A stretch of DNA of 32,040 nt from Herpetosiphonaceae bacterium (GCA_013813565.1 JACCRK010000300.1:1-32040); one strand, 5' to 3'. Shown: positions 1 to 8,157, counted from the stretch's first letter. Notes: generated by a model from the letters alone, not told the origin. Translations and numbers: made by a program.

Positions 1-94
1 CTGGTACGATCCGGCGACCTTGCAGCGGCTGCCGCTGGCCGCTGGCTCAGGCGATGCCTTTGCGCTGGCCGAGATTGAGGTTGTCGAGCGCTAA
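1..94 (+). CDS. 3' end of an unidentified protein (partial)
   Basis: An open frame enters from the left edge and ends at a TAA at 92-94, giving a 30-residue C-terminal tail that finishes AEIEVVER. No family can be recognised from so short a tail. It is kept because its codon use is GC3-rich like its neighbours and because a hairpin directly follows the stop. The gene converges with the minus-strand nucleotidase ending at 210. Confidence 0.5.
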   Translation, partial: WYDPATLQRLPLAAGSGDAFALAEIEVVER

Positions 95-100
95 AACAGC

Positions 101-133
101 CCGGCGGCGCCTCGACCATCGAAGCACCGCCGG
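101..133 (+). terminator. Stem-loop after the partial gene
   Basis: CCGGCGG-c-GC at 101-110 pairs with GC-a-CCGCCGG at 124-133 around a 13-nt loop, 6 nt after the stop codon. No T-run follows, so it is a weak intrinsic-terminator candidate or a 3'-end stabilising hairpin. Confidence 0.35.
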
Positions 134-138
134 GTGAG

Positions 139-201
139 GATTAGACAGCGTAGTTAGCGCATTAGCCTAATCCCTAATCCCTATCCCCTAATCCCTCCAC
201 A
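139..201. repeat. Heptanucleotide tandem repeat (CTAATCC type)
   Basis: The sequence between the two convergent genes has a 7-nt period. Units are gattaga, cagcgta, gttagcg, cattagc, ctaatcc, ctaatcc, ctatccc, ctaatcc and ctccaca. The last five or six units are close copies and the left ones are degenerate. Similar period-7 arrays occur at 2507-2596, 15973-16000 and 30944-30978. The layout resembles the short tandemly repeated heptamers known from cyanobacterial genomes. Confidence 0.75.
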
Positions 202-209
202 CAAGCACG

Positions 210-2396
210 CTACTGCTTGACGATCCGATTCTCAATCGAGGCGCTGAACGGCTGCGGGAGCTTCTCAACATAGTTGATCAGCGCATCAAGATCGGTTGGA
301 CCGACCACCCGATCGGTGCCCTGGATCAGGATGGTAAACGCATCGCCGCCAGCCGCCAGGAAGCTGTTGACCGTGACGGTGTAGGTCGCGGCCCGGCTAA
401 TCGGCTGGCCATCGGCGCCGCGCACCTCGACAACCTTCTGGCCAACGGGGTTCGCGTCGCTCCAGGTGTAGGCAAGCCCCGAGATCTGCAGGAAGCGCGT
501 GCGGACTGAGCCATCGGACTGTGGCTGCCACTGCTGGTTGAGCAGCGTGTAGACCTGCTCGCCGCTCAGGCTCAGCTTGACCACATCATTGCTAAACGGC
601 TGCACCGAGTACAGCTCGCCCCAGGTCACGTCGCCGGCGTCGATCGGCGCCCGAATGCCACCAGGGTTCATAAAGGCGAACTGGCTCCCCATCTGCGCCC
701 GCTGGGCGTCGGCGATGAGATTGCCCAGCGCCGATTCGCCGGCCGCATTTTGCTCGGCGGTGATGGTGGTGGCGGCCACGCCAACCTTGCGGTTGACCTT
801 GGGGGCCACCTGATCCTCATAGGCCTTGACCATGGCGGCAATTTCCGGGTCGGGCGTCATGCCCTCGTGGAAAGTGGTCACAATAGTGGCTTTTTTGCTG
901 ACGATATCGCGCTTGGCGCGGTCAATCGTCAGGTCGATATTGCCAAAGGCGGTGCTGTACGAGAGCGCCTGGGTCACCAGCTTGCCATCGATCATCGCAT
1001 TGATGCTGGTGTGGGTGTGGCCGCTGACCACCACGTCAACATCGTCATCCATCGCTTCGGTGATACCAACGATTGGGCCGGTCACCACCCCGGTCTGGGT
1101 GTTCTGGGTGCCGCCTTCGTGGACCAGGGCCACAATCGCGTGCACCCCTTGTTTGTTCAACTCAGCCACCGCCGCGTTGATGCTGGCGGCCTCATCGCGG
1201 AACTCCAGGTTGGTCACGGCGCTGGGGATGACAATCTCCGCCGTGCCCTTCAGCACCACGCCGATAAAGCCAATCCGCGCCCCGGCCACATTGATAATTG
1301 TGTAGGCCGGCAGAATGGTCTTGTTGGTGCGCTTGTCGATCACATTCGCGGCCAGCATCGGGAAGTCGACGCCGTCCCAGCAGCCCGCCACCGGGTGGCA
1401 GCCGCCGTTGAGCACGCGCATCAGCTCCTCAAAGCCGTCATCGAACTCGTGATTGCCGATCGTGCCGACATCAAAGCCGATCCGGTTCATAAAATCCAGC
1501 GTCGGCTGATCTTGCAGCAGCGCCGAGCTGGGGCCGCTGGCGCCAATCGCATCGCCGGCGTGAACCGTCAGCGAGTAGCGGGTCTTGGCGCGCTCCTGCT
1601 TGAAGTAGGCGGCCAGAATAGCCGCGCCGCCGACATCTTTATTGCTGACCTTGCGCCCGGTGGAGATCTGGCCGTGGAAGTCGTTGACCGTCAGCAGCTT
1701 CATATCCAGCGGCACCAGCATCACGCCCAGCCGCGTCAGCAGGATCTCGCCGCCGCCTTTGCCGCTGGCGTGGAGTTCAATCCGCGCCCGCTCGAAGTGC
1801 TGGGTCAGCACCTCGTCGCCATCGACATTGATCTCGGTCATCGGGGCCGACAGCGGCAGCCCCCAGAGCGCCAGCGACTCGCGGAAGCTCACGCCACCGT
1901 CGCCCATATCCAGGCCCTGCGATCGCCAGTAGCGCAAAAACTCGCCGCAGGCGCTCTGGCCGGTCTCGTCAAAACGAACACAGTCGCCGGCTGGGGTTGC
2001 CAACGGGAAGGCGCGCCAGTTGCGCCCCTCGCGCCCCAGCACCTCATCGTTGATCCGGCCAAGCAGAATCATGAACGGGGCAGCTTTTTCAGGATGATAC
2101 TCCAGCCGCTGGCGTTCAAAATACTGGACCAGGAACGATCCCTCCGGGGTTTGCTCCTGGCGCGCCGGGGTCTGGGGATAGCCAAACACTGGCAGGCCGC
2201 CGTTGCTCTGCCAGAATTCGCGGAACTCAGGCGCCACACAGTCAAACACGCCTGGCTGATTAAAGCATAGCTCTTCAGCCGCCTGGGCCGGCTGCACCCG
2301 CCCAACCATCGTCATTAACAGGGCTGTTAGCAGAAACAACGCTGTTGTGCGAACCATCACCTTTCGTTGCAGGCCGACAGTATTACGAGCGTCCAT
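210..2396 (-). CDS. Secreted 5'-nucleotidase / 2',3'-cyclic phosphodiesterase family protein
   Basis: Predicted exported metallophosphoesterase that dephosphorylates nucleotides outside the membrane. Start: the ATG at 2396 has AAGGAG five bases upstream; a TTG one codon earlier is too close to that site. This gives 728 aa. Residues 1-40 form a signal peptide ending AQA. Residues about 42-225 hold two copies of a roughly 90-aa module (FREFWQSNGGLPVFGYP; later EFLRYWRSQG) common ahead of enzymes in Chloroflexota. The calcineurin-like domain follows, with metal ligands D239-x-H241 (NDFHGQ), D282 (GDAIGAS), N315-H316 (GNHEFDDG), H428 and H460-x-H462 (SGHTHTS). The 5_nucleotid_C domain spans about 535-710 (ALGNLIADA, NPGGIRAPI). 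Length fits the family plus the extra N-terminal modules. The exact substrate cannot be told from sequence; UDP-sugar hydrolase or 2',3'-cNMP phosphodiesterase activity is possible. Confidence 0.9.
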   Translation of the reverse strand: MDARNTVGLQRKVMVRTTALFLLTALLMTMVGRVQPAQAAEELCFNQPGVFDCVAPEFREFWQSNGGLPVFGYPQTPARQEQTPEGSFLVQYFERQRLEYHPEKAAPFMILLGRINDEVLGREGRNWRAFPLATPAGDCVRFDETGQSACGEFLRYWRSQGLDMGDGGVSFRESLALWGLPLSAPMTEINVDGDEVLTQHFERARIELHASGKGGGEILLTRLGVMLVPLDMKLLTVNDFHGQISTGRKVSNKDVGGAAILAAYFKQERAKTRYSLTVHAGDAIGASGPSSALLQDQPTLDFMNRIGFDVGTIGNHEFDDGFEELMRVLNGGCHPVAGCWDGVDFPMLAANVIDKRTNKTILPAYTIINVAGARIGFIGVVLKGTAEIVIPSAVTNLEFRDEAASINAAVAELNKQGVHAIVALVHEGGTQNTQTGVVTGPIVGITEAMDDDVDVVVSGHTHTSINAMIDGKLVTQALSYSTAFGNIDLTIDRAKRDIVSKKATIVTTFHEGMTPDPEIAAMVKAYEDQVAPKVNRKVGVAATTITAEQNAAGESALGNLIADAQRAQMGSQFAFMNPGGIRAPIDAGDVTWGELYSVQPFSNDVVKLSLSGEQVYTLLNQQWQPQSDGSVRTRFLQISGLAYTWSDANPVGQKVVEVRGADGQPISRAATYTVTVNSFLAAGGDAFTILIQGTDRVVGPTDLDALINYVEKLPQPFSASIENRIVKQ

Positions 2397-2467
2397 CAAA
2401 TCTCCTTAAGATAAAAGGTTCCTCACAACATCATACCCAGAGGCCGGTGGGAAGTTTGTTGAGGTTT

Positions 2468-2490
2468 GTGCTGCACACGTGATGTAGCAC
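2468..2490. promoter_or_regulatory. Inverted repeat upstream of the nucleotidase gene
   Basis: GTGCTGCA (2468-2475) and TGTAGCAC (2483-2490) form an 8-bp dyad with one G-T mismatch around a CACGTG-containing centre, about 75 nt upstream of the nucleotidase start. It could be an operator, but nothing identifies the regulator. A TATGAT hexamer on the minus strand about 2425-2430 is a possible -10. Confidence 0.25.
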
Positions 2491-2506
2491 CAACAATCGT
2501 GCCAGG

Positions 2507-2596
2507 AGTCAGCAGCTAGCAGCGAGTAGATAGTATTTAGCCCATCAGGGAGGCCTAAATACTATCTACCAGCTACGAGCTGCCAGCTGCTAGTAC
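2507..2596. repeat. Period-7 repeat arranged as a large inverted repeat
   Basis: Units on the left are agtcagc, agctagc, agcgagt, agatagt, atttagc. On the right they are ctaaata, ctatcta, ccagcta, cgagctg, ccagctg, ctagtac. The centre is a perfect 15-bp stem: 2526-2540 (GTAGATAGTATTTAG) against 2555-2569, with a 14-nt loop. It lies just after alkA and overlaps its TAG stop at 2590-2592, so it may end alkA transcripts. There is no T-run on the minus strand after the stem. Confidence 0.75.
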
Positions 2597-3465
2597 GTCC
2601 ACAGATAGATCGCGGCGTAGGCCCGCCACGGGCGCCAGGCCTCGGCCAGCGCGAGGATGCGCTTTGCATCCATCGGCCGCTCGATCTTCTCCAGCGCCCG
2701 CAGCAGCCCGAGGTCGCTGGCGGGAAAGGCGTCCGGCTCGTGGAAGGCGCGCATGGCAATGTACTCGGCGGTCCAGGCGCCAATGCCCGGCAGACGACAC
2801 AGGCGCTCGACGGTGGCCTGGAGCGAGGTCGCCGGCTGCAGCACGGACGGGTCGGCGGCAGCCGCCGCAGCCAGGGAGCCGATCCAGCTGGCCCGTGAGC
2901 GCGTAATCCCCAGCCCGGACAGATCCGCTGCGGCGAGCACCTCCGGGCGCGGAAAGATCCAGCGCAGCCCGGCGTCCGCCCAGGCCGGATCGGCGCCGGC
3001 AAACGGCTTGCCAAAGGCCGCCGCCAGCCGCCCGGCCAGCGTCGTCGCGGCCGCCACGCTGATCTGCTGGCCCAGAATGGTGCGCACCGCCAGCTCGAAC
3101 GGGTCCCAGGTGCCCAGCACCCGCAGTCCCGGCAGCGCCGCCACCGCCGCGGCCAGGTAGCGGTCGCGCCCCAAATGGGCCATCATCGCCCCAACATCGC
3201 AATCCAGGTCGAAGATCTGGCGCAGCCGCGCCTCAACGCTCGGCAGCACCGCTGGATCGGCCACATCGACTATCGCCACCAGATGATCGTGGCCGCTGGC
3301 CGGGCGCACCTCGACCGCGCCGTGGACACCACCCAGCGCAAAGGTGCGCCGATAATACTCCGGGCCAACCGCCTCAACCCCGGCGGTCGCCCGGCGGGCC
3401 AGCGCTGGAAGCTGGGCCGCCCAGTTGTAGGGCGGCGTAAAGGGCAGAATTAGACGTGTTTTCAT
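2590..3465 (-). CDS. alkA: DNA-3-methyladenine glycosylase II (AlkA family)
   Basis: Base-excision repair enzyme that removes alkylated purines from DNA. The protein has 291 aa, the size of E. coli AlkA (282 aa). Residues about 1-110 resemble the AlkA N-terminal domain. Residues 120-290 are the HhH-GPD fold: LAVRTILGQQIS at 126-136, the hairpin LPGIGAWTAEYIAMRA at 225-240, and catalytic Asp251 in FPASDLGL. No Fe-S cysteine cluster is present at the C terminus, which argues against endonuclease III or MutY. No Ada methyltransferase domain is fused. The start ATG has AAGGGGAG just upstream. The gene is divergent from the membrane protein at 3577, so about 110 bp hold both promoters. A heptamer-repeat hairpin overlaps its stop codon. 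Confidence 0.9.
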   Translation of the reverse strand: MKTRLILPFTPPYNWAAQLPALARRATAGVEAVGPEYYRRTFALGGVHGAVEVRPASGHDHLVAIVDVADPAVLPSVEARLRQIFDLDCDVGAMMAHLGRDRYLAAAVAALPGLRVLGTWDPFELAVRTILGQQISVAAATTLAGRLAAAFGKPFAGADPAWADAGLRWIFPRPEVLAAADLSGLGITRSRASWIGSLAAAAAADPSVLQPATSLQATVERLCRLPGIGAWTAEYIAMRAFHEPDAFPASDLGLLRALEKIERPMDAKRILALAEAWRPWRAYAAIYLWTY

Positions 3466-3576
3466 AGCTCCCCTTGTGTGAAAAAATACACCCTCAGCTG
3501 TCTCGTTAGATACATATCTTGTGCAGCCGCAGGCAGTATACTGAGCGCAGCAACCTCAACAATCAAGGAGACGACC

Positions 3577-4368
3577 ATGGACCACTATCGACGGCCAAGC
3601 CTGACCAAATTTATTGGGGTCGGCCTGCTGCTGACATTTCTGCTGCTGCTGGTCTTTGGGATGACGCGCTGGTTTGATGTGCCCGCTGGCAGCTTTGTCG
3701 ACTGGATCATTGGCATCGCCAGCGCCTGGTGGCTGCTGGTGGTGGTGACGATCCCGTGGAATGTGTATTTCCAGGCCCGCGCGATTGTTGCCGATGCCGC
3801 CCAGTCGATCGACGACAAGATTACCGTTCAGCCCGGCCAGATTGCCTATGCCCGGCGCTGGGTCAAACGGTCGCTTGGCGGCGCAATCGTGCTGCACGGG
3901 CTATCGGCCGCCGGGCTGTACTGGGTGGCGGCCAGCGGCATCAGCGCGGTCGGCTATGCCAGCGCCGGCGCAGCCCTGCTGCTGACCGGCCTGCGCCCGG
4001 CCTTGCGTGGCTATGAGTATGTTGCCACACGCCTGGGCCAGATCCAGCAGGAGATTCGCTATCCGCGTGAGGATGTGAACACGCTCCGGGGTGAGGTTGA
4101 GGAGATGAAACGAACCATCGAGGGGCTGCAGTCAACGCTCGACGGCGAGCAGTCCGATTCCTGGGCCGCCCAACAGCTCGCCACCGACGAGCGCCTTCGT
4201 GGCCAGATCGAGCGCGTGCAGATTCAGATCAATGAGCTGAGCATCAGCAATAAGACCGAGCATCGGCAGCTGGTGCGCGATATGGAGCACGCGGTGGCGC
4301 AGATCAGCACCGATGGCAAAGTGCTGGAGCATGCCCGCGAGCTGGTCCGCTTCATCAAACAGGCCTGA
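3577..4368 (+). CDS. Membrane protein with C-terminal coiled coil, function unknown
   Basis: No family recognised. The chosen ATG at 3577 has AAGGAG six bases upstream; an open frame extends 33 codons further but has no ribosome site. The 263-aa product has hydrophobic segments at about 12-30 and 41-62, and a third stretch at about 100-140 that could form one or two helices. A charged helical region at about 150-245 has heptad-like spacing and is a likely cytoplasmic coiled coil. A TATACT hexamer at 3537-3542 could serve as the -10, about 35 nt ahead of the start. The gene stands alone between alkA (divergent) and a convergent HEAT gene. The architecture would suit a scaffold or envelope-associated protein, but that is inference. 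Confidence 0.8.
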   Translation: MDHYRRPSLTKFIGVGLLLTFLLLLVFGMTRWFDVPAGSFVDWIIGIASAWWLLVVVTIPWNVYFQARAIVADAAQSIDDKITVQPGQIAYARRWVKRSLGGAIVLHGLSAAGLYWVAASGISAVGYASAGAALLLTGLRPALRGYEYVATRLGQIQQEIRYPREDVNTLRGEVEEMKRTIEGLQSTLDGEQSDSWAAQQLATDERLRGQIERVQIQINELSISNKTEHRQLVRDMEHAVAQISTDGKVLEHARELVRFIKQA

Positions 4369-4410
4369 TCCCCTCAGCGGCGGCGACACGATGCGCTCCG
4401 GCGACCAGGA

Positions 4411-5088
4411 TTACTCCAGCGTCGCGGAGTCATCGTGTTCGTGTTTAAGCTTGTCGAGAATCGGCCCAAGCTGATCGAGATCGGCCATAAATGAACGCTC
4501 GCTCGGCGTCGCTGTTTCGACGATCGCCCGCAGCAACGCTTCGGCCACCGAGCCGCCCCAGGAGGTGGTATCGCTCTCGGTGGCCAGCGCCTCCTCCAGC
4601 AAACCTACCGCCTCAGGCTGATGCAGCTGGCCCAGCGCCAGCGCCGCCTCGTAGCGAACATCGGCCTCGGGGTGATGCAGCGCCGCCAGCAAGGGATGAA
4701 ACGCCCGCGGATCGCCGATCTTGCCCAGCGAGCGGGCCGAGCGGGCCGCAATCTCGGGATCAAAATCGGTCAGCGCCACAAACAGATGGTTGATCGCCCG
4801 CGCCTCGCCAATCACGCCCAGAATGCGAATTGCCTCAATCCGCAGCTGGCGAAAGGGCTGTTCCAGCAGCACCAGCAGCCCTGGAATCGCCGGGCCGCCG
4901 ATCACGCCGAGGGTCCAGGCGGCGCGCAGGCGAATATCACGTGCTGGAGAGCTCAGCAGCGGCAACAGACCTGGGACAGCCGGCTCGCCCATTATTCCGA
5001 GGGCAAAGGCCGCCTGTGAGCGCACAAACTCATCCTCATGCTGCAGATCAGCAACAAGTTTACTGATAACTTCCGGGGTACGTTCCAT
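4411..5088 (-). CDS. HEAT-repeat protein
   Basis: The ATG at 5088 follows GAGGAGGT by five bases, giving 225 aa. Five HEAT (PBS-lyase-like) units of about 31 aa cover residues 10-170, each with the pattern VRxxAAxALGxxGxPxAxxxLxxLL (for example QAAFALGIMGEPAVPGLL and EAALALGQLHQPEAVGLL). The C-terminal 50 residues are acidic and likely helical. HEAT repeats of this kind bind proteins or act as lyase-like scaffolds for bilins. No catalytic residue is visible, so a protein-binding adaptor is the safest reading. The first 29 nt overlap the 3' end of the upstream SDR gene, which implies translational coupling in the rnc operon. Confidence 0.85.
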   Translation of the reverse strand: MERTPEVISKLVADLQHEDEFVRSQAAFALGIMGEPAVPGLLPLLSSPARDIRLRAAWTLGVIGGPAIPGLLVLLEQPFRQLRIEAIRILGVIGEARAINHLFVALTDFDPEIAARSARSLGKIGDPRAFHPLLAALHHPEADVRYEAALALGQLHQPEAVGLLEEALATESDTTSWGGSVAEALLRAIVETATPSERSFMADLDQLGPILDKLKHEHDDSATLE

Positions 5089-5956
5089 GAACGACCTCCT
5101 CTGCCATAACTTCTTCCACGCCACGCAGCCGCGAGTGTAACCGCATCCGGGTTCGCGTATTCGTGACAATCACCTGTGAGGGCCGCCGCACGCCGCTGGC
5201 GGACGTGGAGCCAGCCGGCAGCCCGCTCGGGTCGCCAGCGTGCCAGCGCACCAGCGCAGCCCCAAAATCGTAGCGGCTCAGCGCCTGGCCGCCCACGCAA
5301 TGAAAAACCCCGGCCAGGTCCAGCTGGGCCAGCTCCAGCAGCGCCCGCGCCAGATCATCAACGAAAATCGGACAGCGGGTCTCGTCGGTAAATAAAAAAC
5401 CGCTCCGCTGCCCCTGGAGCATCTCGAATGCCATCACCGTATTCGGGTCTGGCGGCTGCCAGCCGTAGATCAGCGACGTTCGAGCGATCGCCGCCTGGGG
5501 GTGCAGCGCCTGAACCAGCGCCTCCGCCGCCGCCTTGGAGGCGCCATAGGGCGTGATTGGCGCGGGCACATCGGCCTCGGTGTAGGCGGCATCGCGGCCG
5601 CCCCAGATTGCGTCCGAGGAGACGTGGACCAGTCGCGTGTTGGTGCGGGCGGCCCACTGCGCCAGCGCGGCCGTGCCCTGCACATTGACCTGCCACAGCG
5701 CCTGGTTGGTCATCGCGCTGCCGAGCGCCGGACTGACCGCGGCGGTGTGAATAATCGTCTGGGGCCGCAGCTCGGTCAGGGCGGAATCCAGCGCCTGCGG
5801 ATCGCTCAGATCCAGCGCCAGACCCGCGCCGGTCGCCAGCGGCGTGCGATGGTACGTGCCAACCACCTGCGACCAGGCGCCCGACTCGGCGGCCAACGCC
5901 AGCACCCGCCGTCCGAGATAGCCAGCGCCGCCGGTTACCAGCAGCGGGCCGCTCAC
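5060..5956 (-). CDS. RmlD-like extended SDR (NAD(P)-dependent sugar epimerase/reductase family)
   Basis: Short-chain dehydrogenase of the dTDP-4-dehydrorhamnose reductase type, 298 aa. A Rossmann motif TGGAGYLG is at 8-15, an HTAAVSP segment at 70-76, an active-site Ser/Asp in HVSSDAIWGG at 111-120, and the catalytic Tyr137-x3-Lys141 in PYGASK. The C-terminal RPSQV segment matches the substrate-binding part of RmlD proteins. The start is GTG and shares the four bases GTGA with the rnc stop (5953-5956). The next gene (HEAT) begins inside its last 29 nt. There is no rml cluster nearby, so a dTDP-rhamnose role is unproven; it could act on another nucleotide sugar or a small molecule. Confidence 0.8.
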   Translation of the reverse strand: MSGPLLVTGGAGYLGRRVLALAAESGAWSQVVGTYHRTPLATGAGLALDLSDPQALDSALTELRPQTIIHTAAVSPALGSAMTNQALWQVNVQGTAALAQWAARTNTRLVHVSSDAIWGGRDAAYTEADVPAPITPYGASKAAAEALVQALHPQAAIARTSLIYGWQPPDPNTVMAFEMLQGQRSGFLFTDETRCPIFVDDLARALLELAQLDLAGVFHCVGGQALSRYDFGAALVRWHAGDPSGLPAGSTSASGVRRPSQVIVTNTRTRMRLHSRLRGVEEVMAEEVVHGTYPGSYQ

Positions 5957-6672
5957 TTGTCGCTCTCCAGCAGCGGCAGCAGGGCCGAGTTAGCCTCATC
6001 GAGCGCCTCAAGCGCCACGCGGGCGGCCTCCTGCGAGGCCATTGGCTTGGAGGCGCCCTGGCCAACCCCCAGCAGGACCGTATCCGCCCACACCTCAATC
6101 GTCCACTGGCGCTCGTGGTCCGGCCCGGTCACCATCCGCTCGCGATACGACGGCGTGACATTGACCGCTCCCTGCACCCGATGCTGGAGCGCCGATTTAT
6201 AGTCGATGCGCTCGGCCACCCCATTCTCCATCTCGGCCCGCAGCAGGGGCAGCACCCAGTCGCGAGCCGCCTCCCAGCCGCCATCAAGCGCGATCGCCGC
6301 CAGCACCGCCTCGAAGGTGTCGGCCAGCAGATTATCGCGCTGGCGGGCCCTGGCCCGCTCCTCACCTTTGCTGATGCGCACATAGTCGCCCAGATCGAAG
6401 CTGCGGGCAAATTTCGCCAGCGTGCGGGTCTGGACCAGCGCCGAGCGGGTGGTCGTGAGCTGGCCTTCGCCAAGATCGGGGTAGGTGTGGTACAAAAATG
6501 AGCCGGTGATGAAATTAAGCAGCGCATCACCTAAAAACTCCAGCCGCTCATTCGAGGATAGAGCCGAGCTGGCGTTCTCGTGAATATAGGAGCGATGCAG
6601 CAGCGCAGCTTCAAGCACGGCGGGGTCGCGGAAGCTGTAGCCGAGCGCTGTGTGGAGTTTTGAAAGATCCAT
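5953..6672 (-). CDS. rnc: Ribonuclease III
   Basis: Double-strand-specific endoribonuclease that processes rRNA precursors and structured mRNAs in the cytoplasm. The 239-aa protein has the RNase III signature NERLEFLGDA at 41-50 with acidic residues E45 and D49, and the second metal-binding pair D118 and E121 in ADTFEAVLAA. A dsRNA-binding domain follows at about 160-230 (DYKSALQHRVQG, SKPMASQEAARVALEAL). It lies just downstream of fabF, as in many bacteria where fabF and rnc are adjacent. A 4-nt GTGA overlap couples it to the SDR gene. Confidence 0.96.
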   Translation of the reverse strand: MDLSKLHTALGYSFRDPAVLEAALLHRSYIHENASSALSSNERLEFLGDALLNFITGSFLYHTYPDLGEGQLTTTRSALVQTRTLAKFARSFDLGDYVRISKGEERARARQRDNLLADTFEAVLAAIALDGGWEAARDWVLPLLRAEMENGVAERIDYKSALQHRVQGAVNVTPSYRERMVTGPDHERQWTIEVWADTVLLGVGQGASKPMASQEAARVALEALDEANSALLPLLESDK

Positions 6673-6743
6673 AACCCTATTTAAAGAAGGCCACGCTGGG
6701 GCGTGATGCCTCGTCGCACGCCCAGCGCTGGCCCTCCGACACG

Positions 6744-7985
6744 TTACTCGCTGAATTTGCGAAATAACAGGCTGACGTTGTGACCGCCGAAGCCGAACGA
6801 ATTGCTCATAAATGAGTCAAAGGCCGCCGCCCGCGGCGTATTTGGCACATAGTCGAGATCGCACTCGGGGTCGGGGGTGCTGTAGTTAATCGTGGCCGGA
6901 ATCAGCCCTTCGTTCATTCCGCGAATGCTGACCACTGCCTCCAGGGCTCCGCCAGCGCCCAGGGTATGCCCAAACTGCGATTTGTTCGAGCTCACCGGCA
7001 GCTTGTAGGCGTATTCGCCAAAGACGGTTTTGATCGCGATGGTTTCGGTGCGGTCGTTGGCCGGGGTCGAGGTGCCGTGGGCGTTGAGGTAGCCCAGCTC
7101 GTGGGCCTGCATGCCCGCCATCCGCAGCGCCATGTTCATCGCCTTGACCGCGCCGACGCCATTTTCGGCGGGCATCGTCACGTGGTAGGCATCGGTGCTG
7201 ACGCCGTAGCCAACGATCTCGGCCACGATGTTCGCGCCGCGGCTGATCGCATGCTCGTAATCCTCCAGCACCAGGATTCCGGCGCCCTCGCCCATCACAA
7301 AGCCTTCGCGGGTGGCATCGAAGGGCCGTGAGGCTGTGGCGGGATCGTCGTTGCGGGTTGAGAGCGCCCGCGCGCTGGCAAACGCGGCGATCCCAATCTC
7401 GGTGATGGCCGCCTCGGTGCCGCCGGCCACAATAACCTTGGCGTCGCCACGGCGGATGATGTGCATGGCCTCGCCGATCGCGTTGCCGGCGGTGGCACAG
7501 GCGGAGACCGGGCAGAAGTTCGGGCCACGGGCGCCGATCTCAATCGAGACAAAGCCACCGGCCATGTCCACAATCATCATCGGGATCAGAAACGGGCTGA
7601 CCCGATCGGGGCCTTTGGCCTCCATCACCCGGAACTGGCTGGAGAAGTTCTCCATGCCGCCAATGCCTGAGCCAATAATCACGCCAACATCATCGGCGTT
7701 CTCATCGGTGATGGTGAAATCGGCCGAGCGCAGGGCCTCTTTGGTGGCAGCGACCGCCAGCTGCACAAAGCGCGAGTTGCGCCGGGCCTCTTTTTTATCC
7801 ATATAGTTGGCGGGCTCGAAGCCTTTGACCTCGGCCGCAATCTGACAGGCAAACTTCGTCGGATCAAACTGGGTGATGCGCCCAATCGCCGAGCGAGCCT
7901 CAACGATGCCTTCCCACAGTGACGGCACGTCTAGGCCCAGTGGGCTGATAGCGCCCATACCTGTGACAACGACACGTCGATTCAT
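6744..7985 (-). CDS. fabF: 3-oxoacyl-[acyl-carrier-protein] synthase II
   Basis: Condensing enzyme of fatty-acid elongation: malonyl-ACP plus acyl-ACP gives 3-oxoacyl-ACP. The ATG at 7985 has AGGAGG upstream and gives 413 aa, the normal FabF length; the frame is open 51 codons further but those codons include the promoter region. The catalytic triad is Cys163 (VSACATAGNA), His303 (NAHGTSTPAND) and His340 (FGHTLGAGG), with Lys335 in SSNKSQFGH. A TATAAT box sits about 31 nt upstream of the start. rnc follows 71 nt downstream. acpP, often just upstream of fabF, is absent; riboflavin genes occupy that side. Confidence 0.96.
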   Translation of the reverse strand: MNRRVVVTGMGAISPLGLDVPSLWEGIVEARSAIGRITQFDPTKFACQIAAEVKGFEPANYMDKKEARRNSRFVQLAVAATKEALRSADFTITDENADDVGVIIGSGIGGMENFSSQFRVMEAKGPDRVSPFLIPMMIVDMAGGFVSIEIGARGPNFCPVSACATAGNAIGEAMHIIRRGDAKVIVAGGTEAAITEIGIAAFASARALSTRNDDPATASRPFDATREGFVMGEGAGILVLEDYEHAISRGANIVAEIVGYGVSTDAYHVTMPAENGVGAVKAMNMALRMAGMQAHELGYLNAHGTSTPANDRTETIAIKTVFGEYAYKLPVSSNKSQFGHTLGAGGALEAVVSIRGMNEGLIPATINYSTPDPECDLDYVPNTPRAAAFDSFMSNSFGFGGHNVSLLFRKFSE

Positions 7986-8015
7986 AAAATCCTCCTGAGG
8001 TTGAATTATTGGTTC

Positions 8016-8021
8016 ATTATA
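8016..8021 (-). promoter_or_regulatory. -10 box (TATAAT) of the fabF operon
   Basis: A perfect TATAAT on the minus strand lies 31 nt before the fabF ATG and 17 nt before its AGGAGG. No good TTGACA-like hexamer stands at 16-18 nt upstream. Confidence 0.55.
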
Positions 8022-8091
8022 CACCACCACAACGCGCAATCCGGCGTTCTGAGCGTTACGCAGTGCGGCGAAAACGCAGCCAGATAGCACT

Positions 8092-8127
8092 GCGGGGTTG
8101 GCGCATGGTGTCACGCGCCAACCCCGC
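8092..8127 (-). terminator. Stem-loop after ribH
   Basis: GCGGGGTTGGCGC (8092-8104) and its perfect reverse complement (8115-8127) form a 13-bp GC-rich stem with a 10-nt loop, 31 nt past the ribH stop. On the minus strand no T-run follows, so it may act as a weak terminator or RNA stabiliser at the end of the rib cluster. It separates rib transcription from the fabF promoter. Confidence 0.5.
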
Positions 8128-8157
8128 TGCTTGCTCACGATCCGGCCCGGGCTGCGG

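Noticed and set aside
750-2270. A 506-codon plus-strand open frame opposite the nucleotidase
   Set aside because: It is antisense to a gene with complete catalytic motifs and a signal peptide. Its translation is His/Gly/Ala-rich without any domain, as expected for a shadow frame in GC-rich DNA.
2507-2596. A CRISPR-like array or intrinsic terminator
   Set aside because: The period is 7 nt with no spacers, so it is not CRISPR. The hairpin lacks a T-run, so a normal terminator is not supported.
3478-3576. An N-terminal extension of the coiled-coil membrane protein
   Set aside because: The extra 33 codons have no ribosome site and contain the likely promoter. The ATG at 3577 has AAGGAG at correct spacing.
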